DNA from: JBDHZK01 sp039811865
Lineage (GTDB): Bacteria; Actinomycetota; Actinomycetes; Propionibacteriales; Propionibacteriaceae
Direction: 5' to 3'
Length of the DNA stretch: 29,377 nucleotides
NCBI GenBank assembly: GCA_039811865.1
Contig: JBDHZK010000015.1
Coordinates: 1-29,377, forward strand
The position numbers and the translations under genes were made by a program. This document shows positions 21,078-29,039 of this stretch, piece after piece. Each line of letters opens with the position of its first letter. Position 1 is the first letter of the stretch. The notes under the pieces were generated by a model that was not told the origin of the DNA, ran no database searches, and was given only the letters and a program-made list of their open reading frames with translations.

Positions 21078-22104
21078 GGTGAAGGTGGCGGTGGCCGGAT
21101 GCACGGGCTACGCGGGTGGGGAGTTGCTGCGCCTGCTCCTGGCGCACCCCGAGGTCGAGATCGGCGCGCTGACGGCGAAGACGAGCGCGGGCAGCCATCT
21201 GCTCCAACACCATCCGCAGTTGCTGCCGCTGTCCGATCGGATCGTCGCGGACACCACGCCGGAGAACCTCGCCGGGCATGACGTCGTCTTCCTTGCTCTC
21301 CCGCACGGGACGTCCGGCGCAGTCGCCGAGCAACTGGGCGACGACGTCCTGGTAATCGACGCGGGCGCCGACTTCCGGCTTGCCTCCAGCGCCGACTGGG
21401 AGCGCTATTACGGCAGTCCGCATGCCGGCACCTGGCCCTACGGATTGCCCGAGCTTCCCGGTCAGCGCGACGTCCTGACCGCGGCCAAGCGGATCGCCGT
21501 CCCGGGCTGCTATCCGACGACCGTGACGCTGGCTTTGTTGCCCGCGTTGACCGCCGGCCTGATCGACGGATCGGACGTCGTCGTGGTCGCGGCGAGCGGC
21601 CCCTCGGGTGCGGGCAAGTCGCTGCGGGTCAACCTGTTGGGTGCGGAGTTGATGGGTTCGGCCAGCGCTTACGGGGTTGGCGGCGTCCACCGGCACGTAC
21701 CCGAGCTGCTGCAGAACTTCCGGCTCCTCGGGGCGGCCGAGCCCAGCGTCTCTTTCACGCCAGTGCTCGTGCCCATGTCGCGGGGGATCCTGGCCACCTG
21801 CACCGCCCCCTTGCCGAAGCAGATCGATGTGGACGTCGTCCGCGACGCCTACGCCGCGGCCTACGCCGACGAACCGTTCGTGTACGTCTTGCCCGAGGGA
21901 ATCTGGCCGCAGACCCAATCGATCCTGGGCTCCAACGCCGTTCAGATCCAGGTGGCGGTGGACGCGGACGCGGGCCGGCTGGTCGTGGTCGCCGCCTTGG
22001 ACAACTTGACCAAGGGCACTTCCGGCGGCGCCGTTCAGTGCCTCAACCTCGCCTGCGGGTTCGAAGAGACCACGGGTCTGTCCACGATCGGAGTCGCGCC
22101 GTGA
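21073..22104 (+). CDS. argC: N-acetyl-gamma-glutamyl-phosphate reductase
   Basis: A 343-residue enzyme that reduces N-acetylglutamyl phosphate to the semialdehyde with NADPH, the third step of arginine synthesis. The NADP motif is VAGCTGYAGGELLR (8-21). The catalytic cysteine is Cys146 in VPGCYPTTV; IDAGADFRL, the HRHVPELLQN region and the GTSGGAVQC C-terminal segment are also typical. ATG 21073 was chosen over ATG 21067 (Met-Arg earlier) because CATACT lies 7 nt upstream. First gene of argCJBDRH; the stop overlaps the argJ GTG (GTGA). Confidence 0.96.
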   Translation: MTVKVAVAGCTGYAGGELLRLLLAHPEVEIGALTAKTSAGSHLLQHHPQLLPLSDRIVADTTPENLAGHDVVFLALPHGTSGAVAEQLGDDVLVIDAGADFRLASSADWERYYGSPHAGTWPYGLPELPGQRDVLTAAKRIAVPGCYPTTVTLALLPALTAGLIDGSDVVVVAASGPSGAGKSLRVNLLGAELMGSASAYGVGGVHRHVPELLQNFRLLGAAEPSVSFTPVLVPMSRGILATCTAPLPKQIDVDVVRDAYAAAYADEPFVYVLPEGIWPQTQSILGSNAVQIQVAVDADAGRLVVVAALDNLTKGTSGGAVQCLNLACGFEETTGLSTIGVAP

Positions 22105-23255
22105 GCGTCACCACCCCCAAGGGTTTCAGCGCCGCCGGAATCACCGCCGGACTGAAGGCGTCCGGAAAACCCGATCTGGCGCTGGTGGTCAACACGGGGC
22201 CGCACGACAGCGCGGCGGCGGTGTTCACGTCCAACCGCTTTGCCGCCGCACCCGTGTTGCTCAGCCGGCTCGCCGTTGCGGACGGCCATCTGCGCGCGGT
22301 CGTCCTCAACTCGGGCGGGGCGAATGCCTGTACGGGCGCGCCCGGGCTGGCGGACGCACATCAGATGGCGGTCGCTACGGCGGCCGGCGTCGGGCTCGAG
22401 CCCGACGAGGTGGCGGTCTGCTCCACTGGGTTGATCGGGGAGCGGCTGCCGATGCCGCGCGTCCTAGCTGGCATCGCGCAGGCGGCGCAGTTGTTGCGCC
22501 AAGACGGCGGTCCGGCCGCGGCGAACGCGATCATGACCACCGACACCGTCGCCAAGACCGCCAACTACTTCGCCGAGAAGGGCTGGTCGATCGGCGGCAT
22601 GGCCAAGGGCGCGGGCATGCTTGCGCCCGCTCTGGCCACCATGCTGGTGACCATCACCACGGACGCCCGGGTCGATCCCGGTCCGCTGGCGGACGCTGTG
22701 CGGGCCGCGACCTCGGTCACCTTCGACCGCGCCGACTCCGATGGGTGCATGTCCACCAACGACACCGTCATCGTCTTGGCCAACGGCGCTTCCGGGGTGG
22801 CCCCGGACGCCGCCGAGTTCACGGCCGCCCTGACCGCGGTTTGCGGCGACCTGGCCGCGCAACTGCTGAGCGACGCGGAGGGTTCGGCGCACGACATCGC
22901 GGTCGTGACGCGAGGGGCCGCCAGCGAGGCGGACGCGCTCGAAGTCGCTCGCGCCGTCGCCCGCAGCAACTTGTTCAAGTGCGCGATCTTCGGCGCCGAT
23001 CCCAACTGGGGGCGCGTCCTTTCCGCGGTCGGGACGACCTCGGCCGCCTTCGACCCCAACCAGGTGGATGTCGCGTTCAACGGCGTGGTCGTCTGCCGAG
23101 CCGGCGCCATCGGGGAGGATCGCTCGGGGGTCGACCTCGCCGGGCGGGACGTCGTGGTGGACATCGACCTCAATGCCGGCGTCCACACGGCGACGATCTG
23201 GACCAACGACCTCACCTACGACTACGTCAAGGAAAACGCGGAGTACTCCACATGA
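22101..23255 (+). CDS. argJ: Bifunctional ornithine acetyltransferase/N-acetylglutamate synthase
   Basis: A 384-residue ArgJ. It transfers the acetyl group from N-acetylornithine to glutamate, recycling acetyl; many homologs also use acetyl-CoA. The protein self-cleaves before the catalytic threonine, here Thr180 in APALATMLVTITTDA, giving alpha and beta chains. Other family features are KGFSAAGITAGLK, VFTSNRFAAAPV, NSGGANACTG, the oxyanion-site CSTGLIGERLPM, and the C-terminus with NAEYST. The GTG start overlaps the argC stop by 4 nt. Confidence 0.97.
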   Translation: MSVTTPKGFSAAGITAGLKASGKPDLALVVNTGPHDSAAAVFTSNRFAAAPVLLSRLAVADGHLRAVVLNSGGANACTGAPGLADAHQMAVATAAGVGLEPDEVAVCSTGLIGERLPMPRVLAGIAQAAQLLRQDGGPAAANAIMTTDTVAKTANYFAEKGWSIGGMAKGAGMLAPALATMLVTITTDARVDPGPLADAVRAATSVTFDRADSDGCMSTNDTVIVLANGASGVAPDAAEFTAALTAVCGDLAAQLLSDAEGSAHDIAVVTRGAASEADALEVARAVARSNLFKCAIFGADPNWGRVLSAVGTTSAAFDPNQVDVAFNGVVVCRAGAIGEDRSGVDLAGRDVVVDIDLNAGVHTATIWTNDLTYDYVKENAEYST

Positions 23256-24166
23256 CCACGCTGCACCGGTCCGACCGGGCCGAAATTGTCGCCAAGGCGG
23301 CCACCCTGATCGAAGCGCTGCCGTGGCTGGAGCAGTACGCGGGTGCGGTCGTGGTCGTCAAGTACGGCGGAAACGCCATGGTCAGCGAGCCGCTCAAACG
23401 CGCCTTCGCCCAGGACATCGTGTTCCTGCGCCGCTGCGGGCTGAAGCCGGTGGTCGTCCACGGCGGCGGGCCACAGATCTCCAGCATGCTGAAGCGGCTG
23501 GGCATCGCCAGCGAGTTTCGCGGCGGCCTGCGGGTGACCTCTCCCGAAGCCATGGAGGTCGTCCGGATGGTCCTGGTGGGCCAGGTAGGTCGCGAGCTGG
23601 TGGGCCTGTTGAACGCCCACGGACCGGTCGCGGTCGGGTTGTCCGGGGAGGACGCGGGCCTGTTCGTGGCCGAACGCCGCGGCGTCGTCGTGGACGGCCG
23701 GCCCTACGATCTCGGCCTGGTCGGAGACGTCGTCGACGTGCGGCCCGAGGCGGTCTGGGACCTGATCAACGCCGGCCGGATCCCAGTGGTCGCCACCGTC
23801 GCCCCCGACGAGGACGGCGAGGTACACAACGTCAACGCCGACACAGCCGCCTCCGCGCTGGCGGTGGCGCTGGGAGCGCACCGGCTGGTCGTCCTCACCG
23901 ATGTGGAGGGCCTGTACGCCGACTGGCCGAACAGCACGGACGTCCTGGCGCAGATCACCGCCGGGGAACTGGCCGAACTGTTACCCAGTCTCGAATCGGG
24001 GATGCTGCCCAAGATGGAAGCCTGCCTGCGCGCCGTAGAGGGCGGCGTCGAGCGCGCGACCGTCATCGACGGCCGGGTCGAACACTCCTTGCTGCTGGAG
24101 ATCTTCACCGACGAGGGGATCGGGACGATGGTCGTCCCCGATCCCGCCGAGGAGGCCAAGCCATGA
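23252..24166 (+). CDS. argB: Acetylglutamate kinase
   Basis: A 304-residue amino-acid kinase that phosphorylates N-acetylglutamate. Motifs: VVKYGGNAM (Lys37 for phosphate), VVHGGGPQIS (glycine-rich loop), GLSGEDAGLF, NVNADTAASALA (substrate and metal contacts) and LTDVEGLYADW. The N-terminal helix with WLEQYAGAVVVV is of the type that allows hexamer formation in arginine-inhibited kinases, so feedback control is likely. The ATG overlaps the argJ stop (ATGA). Confidence 0.97.
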   Translation: MTTLHRSDRAEIVAKAATLIEALPWLEQYAGAVVVVKYGGNAMVSEPLKRAFAQDIVFLRRCGLKPVVVHGGGPQISSMLKRLGIASEFRGGLRVTSPEAMEVVRMVLVGQVGRELVGLLNAHGPVAVGLSGEDAGLFVAERRGVVVDGRPYDLGLVGDVVDVRPEAVWDLINAGRIPVVATVAPDEDGEVHNVNADTAASALAVALGAHRLVVLTDVEGLYADWPNSTDVLAQITAGELAELLPSLESGMLPKMEACLRAVEGGVERATVIDGRVEHSLLLEIFTDEGIGTMVVPDPAEEAKP

Positions 24167-25347
24167 GTGACATCCTCACCCGCTACCCCGGCGCGCTGAT
24201 GAACACGTTCGGGACGCCGAAGCGCGTCCTCGTCCGCGGTCAGGGATCCAGGGTCTGGGACGACGAGGGCCGGGAGTACCTCGACCTGCTGGCCGGCATC
24301 GCCGTGAACTCGCTCGGTCATGCGCATCCGAGGCTGATCGGCGCGATCGGCGAGCAGTTGGCGACCCTGGGCCACATCTCCAACCTGTTCGCCTCCGTCC
24401 CCCAGGTCCGGCTGGCCGAGCGGCTCGATCGCCTGGTGACGGCGAACTCGCCCGACACCCCGGCTCGGGTCTTCTTCGCCAACTCAGGGGCGGAGGCCAA
24501 CGAGGCGGCGTTCAAACTCACGCGGCGCACCGGCCGCAAACGGATCATCGCGATGGAGGGCTCCTTCCACGGACGGACGTCCGCCTCGCTCGCGATCACG
24601 GCCAATCCGGCCTACCGCGAGCCGTTCGAGCCGCTCCCCGGTGAGGTGAGCTTCGTCCCCTACGGCGACGCGGCCGCGTTGGCGGCGGCACTGGACGAGA
24701 CGGTCGCCGCCGTCGTGATCGAGCCGCTGCAGGGCGAGAACGGGGTCACGCAGCCTCCGGCCGGATTCTTGGCCGCGGCCCGCGAGCTCACCCGGGCGCA
24801 TGGCGTCCTGCTTTGGCTGGACGAGGTGCAGACCGGCATCGCCCGTTGTGGGCAATGGTTGGCGAGCGCCTCCGACGGCATTACCGCCGACGTTGTCACG
24901 CTGGCCAAGGGCCTCGCCGGAGGGTTCCCGATCGGTGCCTGCGTGGCGACCGGGGACGCGGTCGCGCTGTTGGGCCCCGGATCGCACGGGTCCACTTTTG
25001 GCGGCAACCCGGTTGCGGCGGCCGCAGCACTGGCCGTCTTGGACGTCGTCGAGTCAGAGGGCCTGCTCGAGCGGTCCCGAATGCTCGGCGAGCACCTCGT
25101 CGCCACGGTCGATGCGCTGGGCGACCGGCGCATCGCCGGCGTCCGTGGTCTCGGGTTGCTGCGGGGGATCGTGCTGGCCGAGGACATCGCGCCGGCGGTG
25201 GCGGAAGTCGCCCTGGACGCGGGCTTCATCATCAACGCGCCACGTCCTGGCGTGATCCGGATCGCGCCTCCACTGATCGTCACACTCGAAGAACTCGACT
25301 CCTTCGTCACGGCGCTTCCCGCCCTACTGGACCAGGCACGGCGTTGA
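24163..25347 (+). CDS. argD: Acetylornithine aminotransferase
   Basis: A 394-residue class III PLP-dependent aminotransferase that makes N-acetylornithine from the semialdehyde and glutamate. Motifs: NSGAEANEAAFKLTRR (phosphate contact), SFHGRTSASLAIT, LLWLDEVQTGIARCG (Asp contacting the PLP pyridine) and TLAKGLAGGFPIGA with PLP-binding Lys249. The length is normal. The ATG overlaps the argB stop (ATGA), and the stop overlaps the argR TTG (TTGA). Confidence 0.97.
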   Translation: MSDILTRYPGALMNTFGTPKRVLVRGQGSRVWDDEGREYLDLLAGIAVNSLGHAHPRLIGAIGEQLATLGHISNLFASVPQVRLAERLDRLVTANSPDTPARVFFANSGAEANEAAFKLTRRTGRKRIIAMEGSFHGRTSASLAITANPAYREPFEPLPGEVSFVPYGDAAALAAALDETVAAVVIEPLQGENGVTQPPAGFLAAARELTRAHGVLLWLDEVQTGIARCGQWLASASDGITADVVTLAKGLAGGFPIGACVATGDAVALLGPGSHGSTFGGNPVAAAAALAVLDVVESEGLLERSRMLGEHLVATVDALGDRRIAGVRGLGLLRGIVLAEDIAPAVAEVALDAGFIINAPRPGVIRIAPPLIVTLEELDSFVTALPALLDQARR

Positions 25348-25841
25348 GCGACCGATCCCCGCAGACCAAGGCGGCCCGGCAGGCGCGGATCCTGGGTCTG
25401 CTGGAGCACGCCGCGATCGCCTCGCAGACCGAGTTGGGCGAGCGGCTCACCGCGGACGGCTTCGCCGTTTCGCAGGGGACGCTGTCGCGCGACCTGGTCG
25501 AACTGGGAGCGGTTCGCGTCCGCAGCCGGGACGGCACCCATACCTACGCGCTGCTGGCCCGCGAGCGCGCGGAGGCGGGGGCCTCGGCCGCCAAGCTGGC
25601 GCGGGTGTGCGCCGAGCTGCTCATTTCCGCGGAAGCCTCGGCCAACTTGGTGATCGTCAAGACCCCGCCGGGGGCCGCGCAGTACCTCGCGTCGGCCCTG
25701 GACAAGGTGGCCTGGGACACCGTCCTCGGCACCATCGCCGGTGACGATTCGGTGCTGGTCGTGACCCGCGACCCGCAGGGTGGACGCCGTCTCGCCGAAC
25801 AGCTATTGGCCCTGGCCGAACGCAACGAGGGAGTCTCATGA
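25344..25841 (+). CDS. argR: Arginine repressor ArgR
   Basis: A 165-residue arginine-responsive regulator. The N-terminal winged helix includes SQTELGERLTADGFAVSQGTLSRDLVELGAVRV with the family recognition helix (SQGTLSRDL). The C-terminal hexamerisation and arginine-binding domain includes NLVIVKTPPGAAQYLASALD and TIAGDDSVLVVTRD, with the GDD arginine contact. The only plausible start at the right place is TTG 25344, overlapping the argD stop by 4 nt; a weak start would keep repressor output low. Likely targets are the two boxes in front of argC. Confidence 0.95.
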   Translation: MSDRSPQTKAARQARILGLLEHAAIASQTELGERLTADGFAVSQGTLSRDLVELGAVRVRSRDGTHTYALLARERAEAGASAAKLARVCAELLISAEASANLVIVKTPPGAAQYLASALDKVAWDTVLGTIAGDDSVLVVTRDPQGGRRLAEQLLALAERNEGVS

Positions 25842-27259
25842 GCGAACCCGCGACCGCCGCCGGACGCCTGTGGGGGGGCCGGTTCGCCGGCGGCCCGGCC
25901 GAGGCGATGTTCGAGTTGAGCCGGTCGACCCAGTTCGATTGGCGCCTGGCGCCGCACGATCTCGCCGGGTCGCGTGCGCATGCGGCGGCGCTGGCTCGCG
26001 CCGGACTGCTGACCGCTGGCGAGCTGGCCGCCATGACCGCGGCCCTGGAGACGATCGAGGCGGACGTGCGCTCCGGTGCGCTGGTGGCCGCCCCGACCGA
26101 CGAGGACGTCCACGGGGCGCTCGAGCGCGTCCTGATCGAACGGGTCGGACCCGAGCTCGGGGGACGCCTGCGGGCAGGCCGTTCCCGCAACGATCAGATC
26201 GCCACGCTGATCCGGATGCATCTGCGAGAGCAGCTTCGGGTGCTCGCCGGTGACCTCGTGGGACTGACCCGGGCGCTGTCGGCGCAGGCGCAGGAGCACC
26301 TGGGCGCGATCATGCCCGGACGAACGCACATGCAGCCTGCGCAGCCCGTGCTGCTCGCGCATCACCTGCTGGCGCACGCCTGGCCGCTGGTCCGCGATGC
26401 CGGACGCCTTCGCGACCTGGATGCCCGGCTGGACTCCAGCCCCTACGGCTCGGCGGCGCTGGCCGGGACGTCCCTAGGGCTTGATCCCGAGGCGGTCGCC
26501 GCCGACCTCGGCTTCTCAGGCAGTGTCGCCAACTCGATCGACGGGACGTCCGCGCGCGACCTGATCGCCGAGTCCGCCTACGTCGCGGCCCAGATCGGGG
26601 TCGACCTGTCACGCCTGTCCGAGGACGTCATCTTCTGGTGCGCACCCGAGGTCGGCTTCGCCAGGCTCTCCGACTCGTGGTCCACCGGTTCGTCGATCAT
26701 GCCGCAGAAGAAGAACCCGGACGTCGCCGAACTGGCACGTGGTAAGGCCGGACGCCTGATCGGCAACCTCAGCGGACTACTGGCCACCCTCAAGGGCCTG
26801 CCGCTGGCTTACAACCGCGACCTGCAGGAGGACAAGGAGCCGATCTTCGACTCCCTCGACCAGTTGCGCATCCTGTTGCCGGCGATGACCGGCCTGATCT
26901 CGACGCTCACCTTCAACGTCGATCGGATGGGCGAGTTGGCGCCGCTCGGCTTCGCCCTGGCCACGGACGTGGCCGACTGGCTCGTGCGCCAAGGCGTCCC
27001 GTTCGCCCATGCGCACGAGGTCGCCGGCGCCGCCGTCCGGTATTGCGAGGTCCGCGGGATCGACCTGCCCGAGCTGAGCGCAGCCGACCTGCCGCGGATT
27101 GACGACTCGTTGAGACCAGGCGTGCTGGCGGTGTTGTCGGCCGAAGGCTCGGTTGGGGCGCGGGACGGCCGCGGCGGGACGGCTCCGGCCCGCGTCGGGG
27201 AGCAACTGGCGGAGCTGTCGGTTGAGATTGCCCGGATGGCCGAATGGAGCGCTGGCTAG
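25838..27259 (+). CDS. argH: Argininosuccinate lyase
   Basis: A 473-residue fumarase/aspartase-superfamily enzyme that splits argininosuccinate into arginine and fumarate. It starts LWGGRFAGGPAEAMFELSRS, typical of ArgH, and contains DVHGALERVL, RAGRSRNDQIAT, GRTHMQPAQPV and the signature GSSIMPQKKNPD (the flexible loop, with Ser285/Ser286 as the catalytic candidates). The length is normal. The ATG overlaps the argR stop; argG, which usually lies between argR and argH, is absent. The TAG stop is the first part of the tyrS -10 hexamer. Confidence 0.97.
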   Translation: MSEPATAAGRLWGGRFAGGPAEAMFELSRSTQFDWRLAPHDLAGSRAHAAALARAGLLTAGELAAMTAALETIEADVRSGALVAAPTDEDVHGALERVLIERVGPELGGRLRAGRSRNDQIATLIRMHLREQLRVLAGDLVGLTRALSAQAQEHLGAIMPGRTHMQPAQPVLLAHHLLAHAWPLVRDAGRLRDLDARLDSSPYGSAALAGTSLGLDPEAVAADLGFSGSVANSIDGTSARDLIAESAYVAAQIGVDLSRLSEDVIFWCAPEVGFARLSDSWSTGSSIMPQKKNPDVAELARGKAGRLIGNLSGLLATLKGLPLAYNRDLQEDKEPIFDSLDQLRILLPAMTGLISTLTFNVDRMGELAPLGFALATDVADWLVRQGVPFAHAHEVAGAAVRYCEVRGIDLPELSAADLPRIDDSLRPGVLAVLSAEGSVGARDGRGGTAPARVGEQLAELSVEIARMAEWSAG

Positions 27260-27262
27260 TCT
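27257..27262 (+). promoter_or_regulatory. Leaderless -10 hexamer (TAGTCT) for tyrS
   Basis: TAGTCT begins with the argH stop codon TAG and ends 7 nt before GTG 27270. It would allow tyrS to be expressed independently of ArgR control. Confidence 0.5.
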
Positions 27263-27269
27263 TTCGGCC

Positions 27270-28535
27270 GTGAATGAGCTGCTGACCGACCTGACCTGGC
27301 GGGGCCTGATCGCCCAAACGACCGACATCGACGAGCTGTCCGCGCACCTGGACGCCGGTCCGATCAGCTACTACGTCGGCTTCGACCCGACCGCGCCCAG
27401 CCTGCACATCGGCAATCTGGTCCAGTTGATCGCCGCCCGCCGTATCCAACAGGCCGGCCATCGGCCGATCCTGCTGGTCGGGGGGTCGACCGGACTGATC
27501 GGCGACCCGAAGCAAGCGGGGGAGCGGGCGATGAACCCCGTCGAGCTGGTCGCCCAGTGGGCAGCTCGAATCCGCGAACAGGTGGCGAAGTTCGTCGACT
27601 TCGGGGGAGAGCACGGCGCCACGTTGGTGAACAACCTCGACTGGACGGCACCGATGAACGTCCTGGACTTCTTGCGCGACATCGGCAAACACTTCCCCGT
27701 GAACCGGATGCTCGCCCGTGAGGTCGTCAAGGCCCGGCTGGAGACGGGCATCTCGTTCACGGAGTTCTCCTACGTGCTCCTGCAGTCGATGGACTACCTC
27801 GAGCTCTACCGCCGGTACGGCTGCACGCTGCAGACCGGCGGCTCCGACCAGTGGGGGAATATCACGGCCGGGGTCGAGTTGATCAGGAGGGCCGAGGGGG
27901 CACAGGTACACGCCCTCTCAACGCCCCTGCTGACGAAGGCGGACGGCTCCAAGTTCGGCAAGACCGAATCCGGCACGGTCTGGCTGGATCCGGCGATGAC
28001 CAGCCCGTTCGCCTTCCACCAGTACTTCCTGAATGCCGAGGATGCGAGGGTTATCGAGTACCTGAAGATCTTCGGCAACCGAACTCGCGAGCAGGTGGCC
28101 GAGCTCGAAGCAGCCACCCTCGAACGACCGCACCAACGCCTCGCCCAGCGGGCATTGGCGGACGATGTGACCGACCTCGTCCACTCCCCGCGGGAGCGCG
28201 AGCAGGCAAACCGGGCCGCGGCAGCAATCTTCGGACGGGGCGACCTCGCCGAGCTAAGCGAGTCGACGCTCACCGCAGTGGTGCGGGACGTCGGCGGGGG
28301 CGATTTGGCCGGGGGGCTTGAGCTCCCCCGCGTGGTCGACGCCATGGTGGCCGCCCGGATCACGGAGTCGAGATCGGCGGCTCGTCGAGCCATCGCCGAA
28401 GGCGGCGCCTACGTCAACAACGTTCGGGTCACGGATCCGGACGGTCGTCTGAGTCAGGACGATCTCCTCGCCGGGCGCTACGCGATCCTGCGCCGGGGAC
28501 GTCGCACCGTGGGCGCGATTACCCTTGTCAGCTGA
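27270..28535 (+). CDS. tyrS: Tyrosyl-tRNA synthetase
   Basis: A 421-residue class I synthetase of the TyrRS-alpha type. Motifs: YYVGFDPTAPSLHIGNLVQ with HIGN (46-49) as the HIGH motif, tyrosine-binding YVLLQSMDYLELY, GGSDQWGNITAGVELIRR and KFGKT (228-232) as the KMSKS-like loop. The C-terminal S4-type RNA-binding domain occupies about 355-421 (ARRAIAEGGAYVNNVRV is typical). GTG 27270 is the start because TAGTCT lies 7 nt upstream; no ribosome binding site is present. It sits immediately before the rRNA operon. Confidence 0.97.
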   Translation: MNELLTDLTWRGLIAQTTDIDELSAHLDAGPISYYVGFDPTAPSLHIGNLVQLIAARRIQQAGHRPILLVGGSTGLIGDPKQAGERAMNPVELVAQWAARIREQVAKFVDFGGEHGATLVNNLDWTAPMNVLDFLRDIGKHFPVNRMLAREVVKARLETGISFTEFSYVLLQSMDYLELYRRYGCTLQTGGSDQWGNITAGVELIRRAEGAQVHALSTPLLTKADGSKFGKTESGTVWLDPAMTSPFAFHQYFLNAEDARVIEYLKIFGNRTREQVAELEAATLERPHQRLAQRALADDVTDLVHSPREREQANRAAAAIFGRGDLAELSESTLTAVVRDVGGGDLAGGLELPRVVDAMVAARITESRSAARRAIAEGGAYVNNVRVTDPDGRLSQDDLLAGRYAILRRGRRTVGAITLVS

Positions 28536-28573
28536 GGTTTCGCGGCGCGTCGCCGGCCGGTGCCGATCCCGAT

Positions 28574-28602
28574 TTGACTTGCGCCGCATGCCCGCGTAAT
28601 GT
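28574..28602 (+). promoter_or_regulatory. rRNA promoter P1 (TTGACT-17-TAATGT)
   Basis: TTGACT (28574-28579) and TAATGT (28597-28602) are separated by exactly 17 bp. It is preceded by GAT, the same context as P2. Confidence 0.8.
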
Positions 28603-28760
28603 TCTTCAAGCCCTGACGGTGACACGGACGAAGCGGAAGACGCGGCGGACGGATCGCGGGGCCTCCCAACCTAGCCAACACGGGCGAGGTGTGCGTTCAA
28701 AACGAACCCACCGAGGGCCCGAGGAAAGCATGCGGTCAGGGAGCGGGGAAACCGGCCGAT

Positions 28761-28789
28761 TTGACTAGCCGGAAAGAACCAAGTAAAGT
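28761..28789 (+). promoter_or_regulatory. rRNA promoter P2 (TTGACT-17-TAAAGT)
   Basis: TTGACT (28761-28766) and TAAAGT (28784-28789) are separated by exactly 17 bp. The shared CGATTTGACT context with P1 (9 of 10 or better) suggests duplicated promoters. Confidence 0.8.
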
Positions 28790-28842
28790 TTACCGAGTTG
28801 CCCCAAGCGGCGGTGAAAAGCCAAAGCGCGGGACGCACCCGA

Positions 28843-28880
28843 AACTTGAGAACTCAACAGCGTGCTTCAATAGTCAATGC
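28843..28880 (+). promoter_or_regulatory. rRNA leader motif (antitermination-type)
   Basis: ACTTGAGAACTCAACAGCG and the following CTTCAATAGTCAATGCC resemble the conserved leader sequence before actinobacterial 16S genes that contains the antitermination boxes. The resemblance is from memory, so the exact box limits are not assigned. Confidence 0.5.
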
Positions 28881-28916
28881 CAAATATGCACAAAAACCCC
28901 GTGCCCGGCGATTGAC

Positions 28917-28930
28917 TCGGCTTCGGCCGA
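28917..28930 (+). other. UUCG-capped hairpin in the rRNA leader
   Basis: TCGGC-TTCG-GCCGA gives a 5-bp stem with a UUCG tetraloop, a very stable RNA hairpin. Confidence 0.6.
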
Positions 28931-28967
28931 AGCGATCAAAAGGCTCGGATTCCTTTGAAATTGATTA

Positions 28968-28983
28968 GATCCAGCAATGGATC
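28968..28983 (+). other. GCAA-capped hairpin in the rRNA leader
   Basis: GATCCA-GCAA-TGGATC gives a 6-bp stem with a GNRA-class tetraloop, about 57 nt before the mature 16S end. It may take part in leader processing. Confidence 0.6.
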
Positions 28984-29039
28984 CTGTCAGTGTCAAACCA
29001 AGTTGACGGTAACGGCATAAAACGCCAAACCGAAATTTT

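Larger units (their letters stand above)
28536..29039 (+). other. rRNA promoter and leader region
   Basis: This 504-bp gene-free region separates tyrS from 16S rRNA and is visibly poorer in G+C toward its 3' end. It holds two sigma-70-type promoters, a conserved leader motif and two tetraloop-capped hairpins, each listed separately. Open frames crossing 28574-28958 have no family features and are not coding. Confidence 0.8.

Noticed and set aside
28912..28940. A third TTGACT (28912-28917) as rRNA promoter P3
   Set aside because: At 17 bp spacing the -10 would be ATCAAA, which is not acceptable, and the spacer is taken up by the UUCG hairpin.
28574..28958. Small open frames (64 and 89 codons) between tyrS and 16S rRNA
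   Set aside because: They cross two promoters and the rRNA leader, have no ribosome binding site and show no family features.
29003..29031. TTGACG at 29003-29008 as a promoter just before 16S
   Set aside because: No -10 at 16-18 bp, and the position is inside the leader/processing region.
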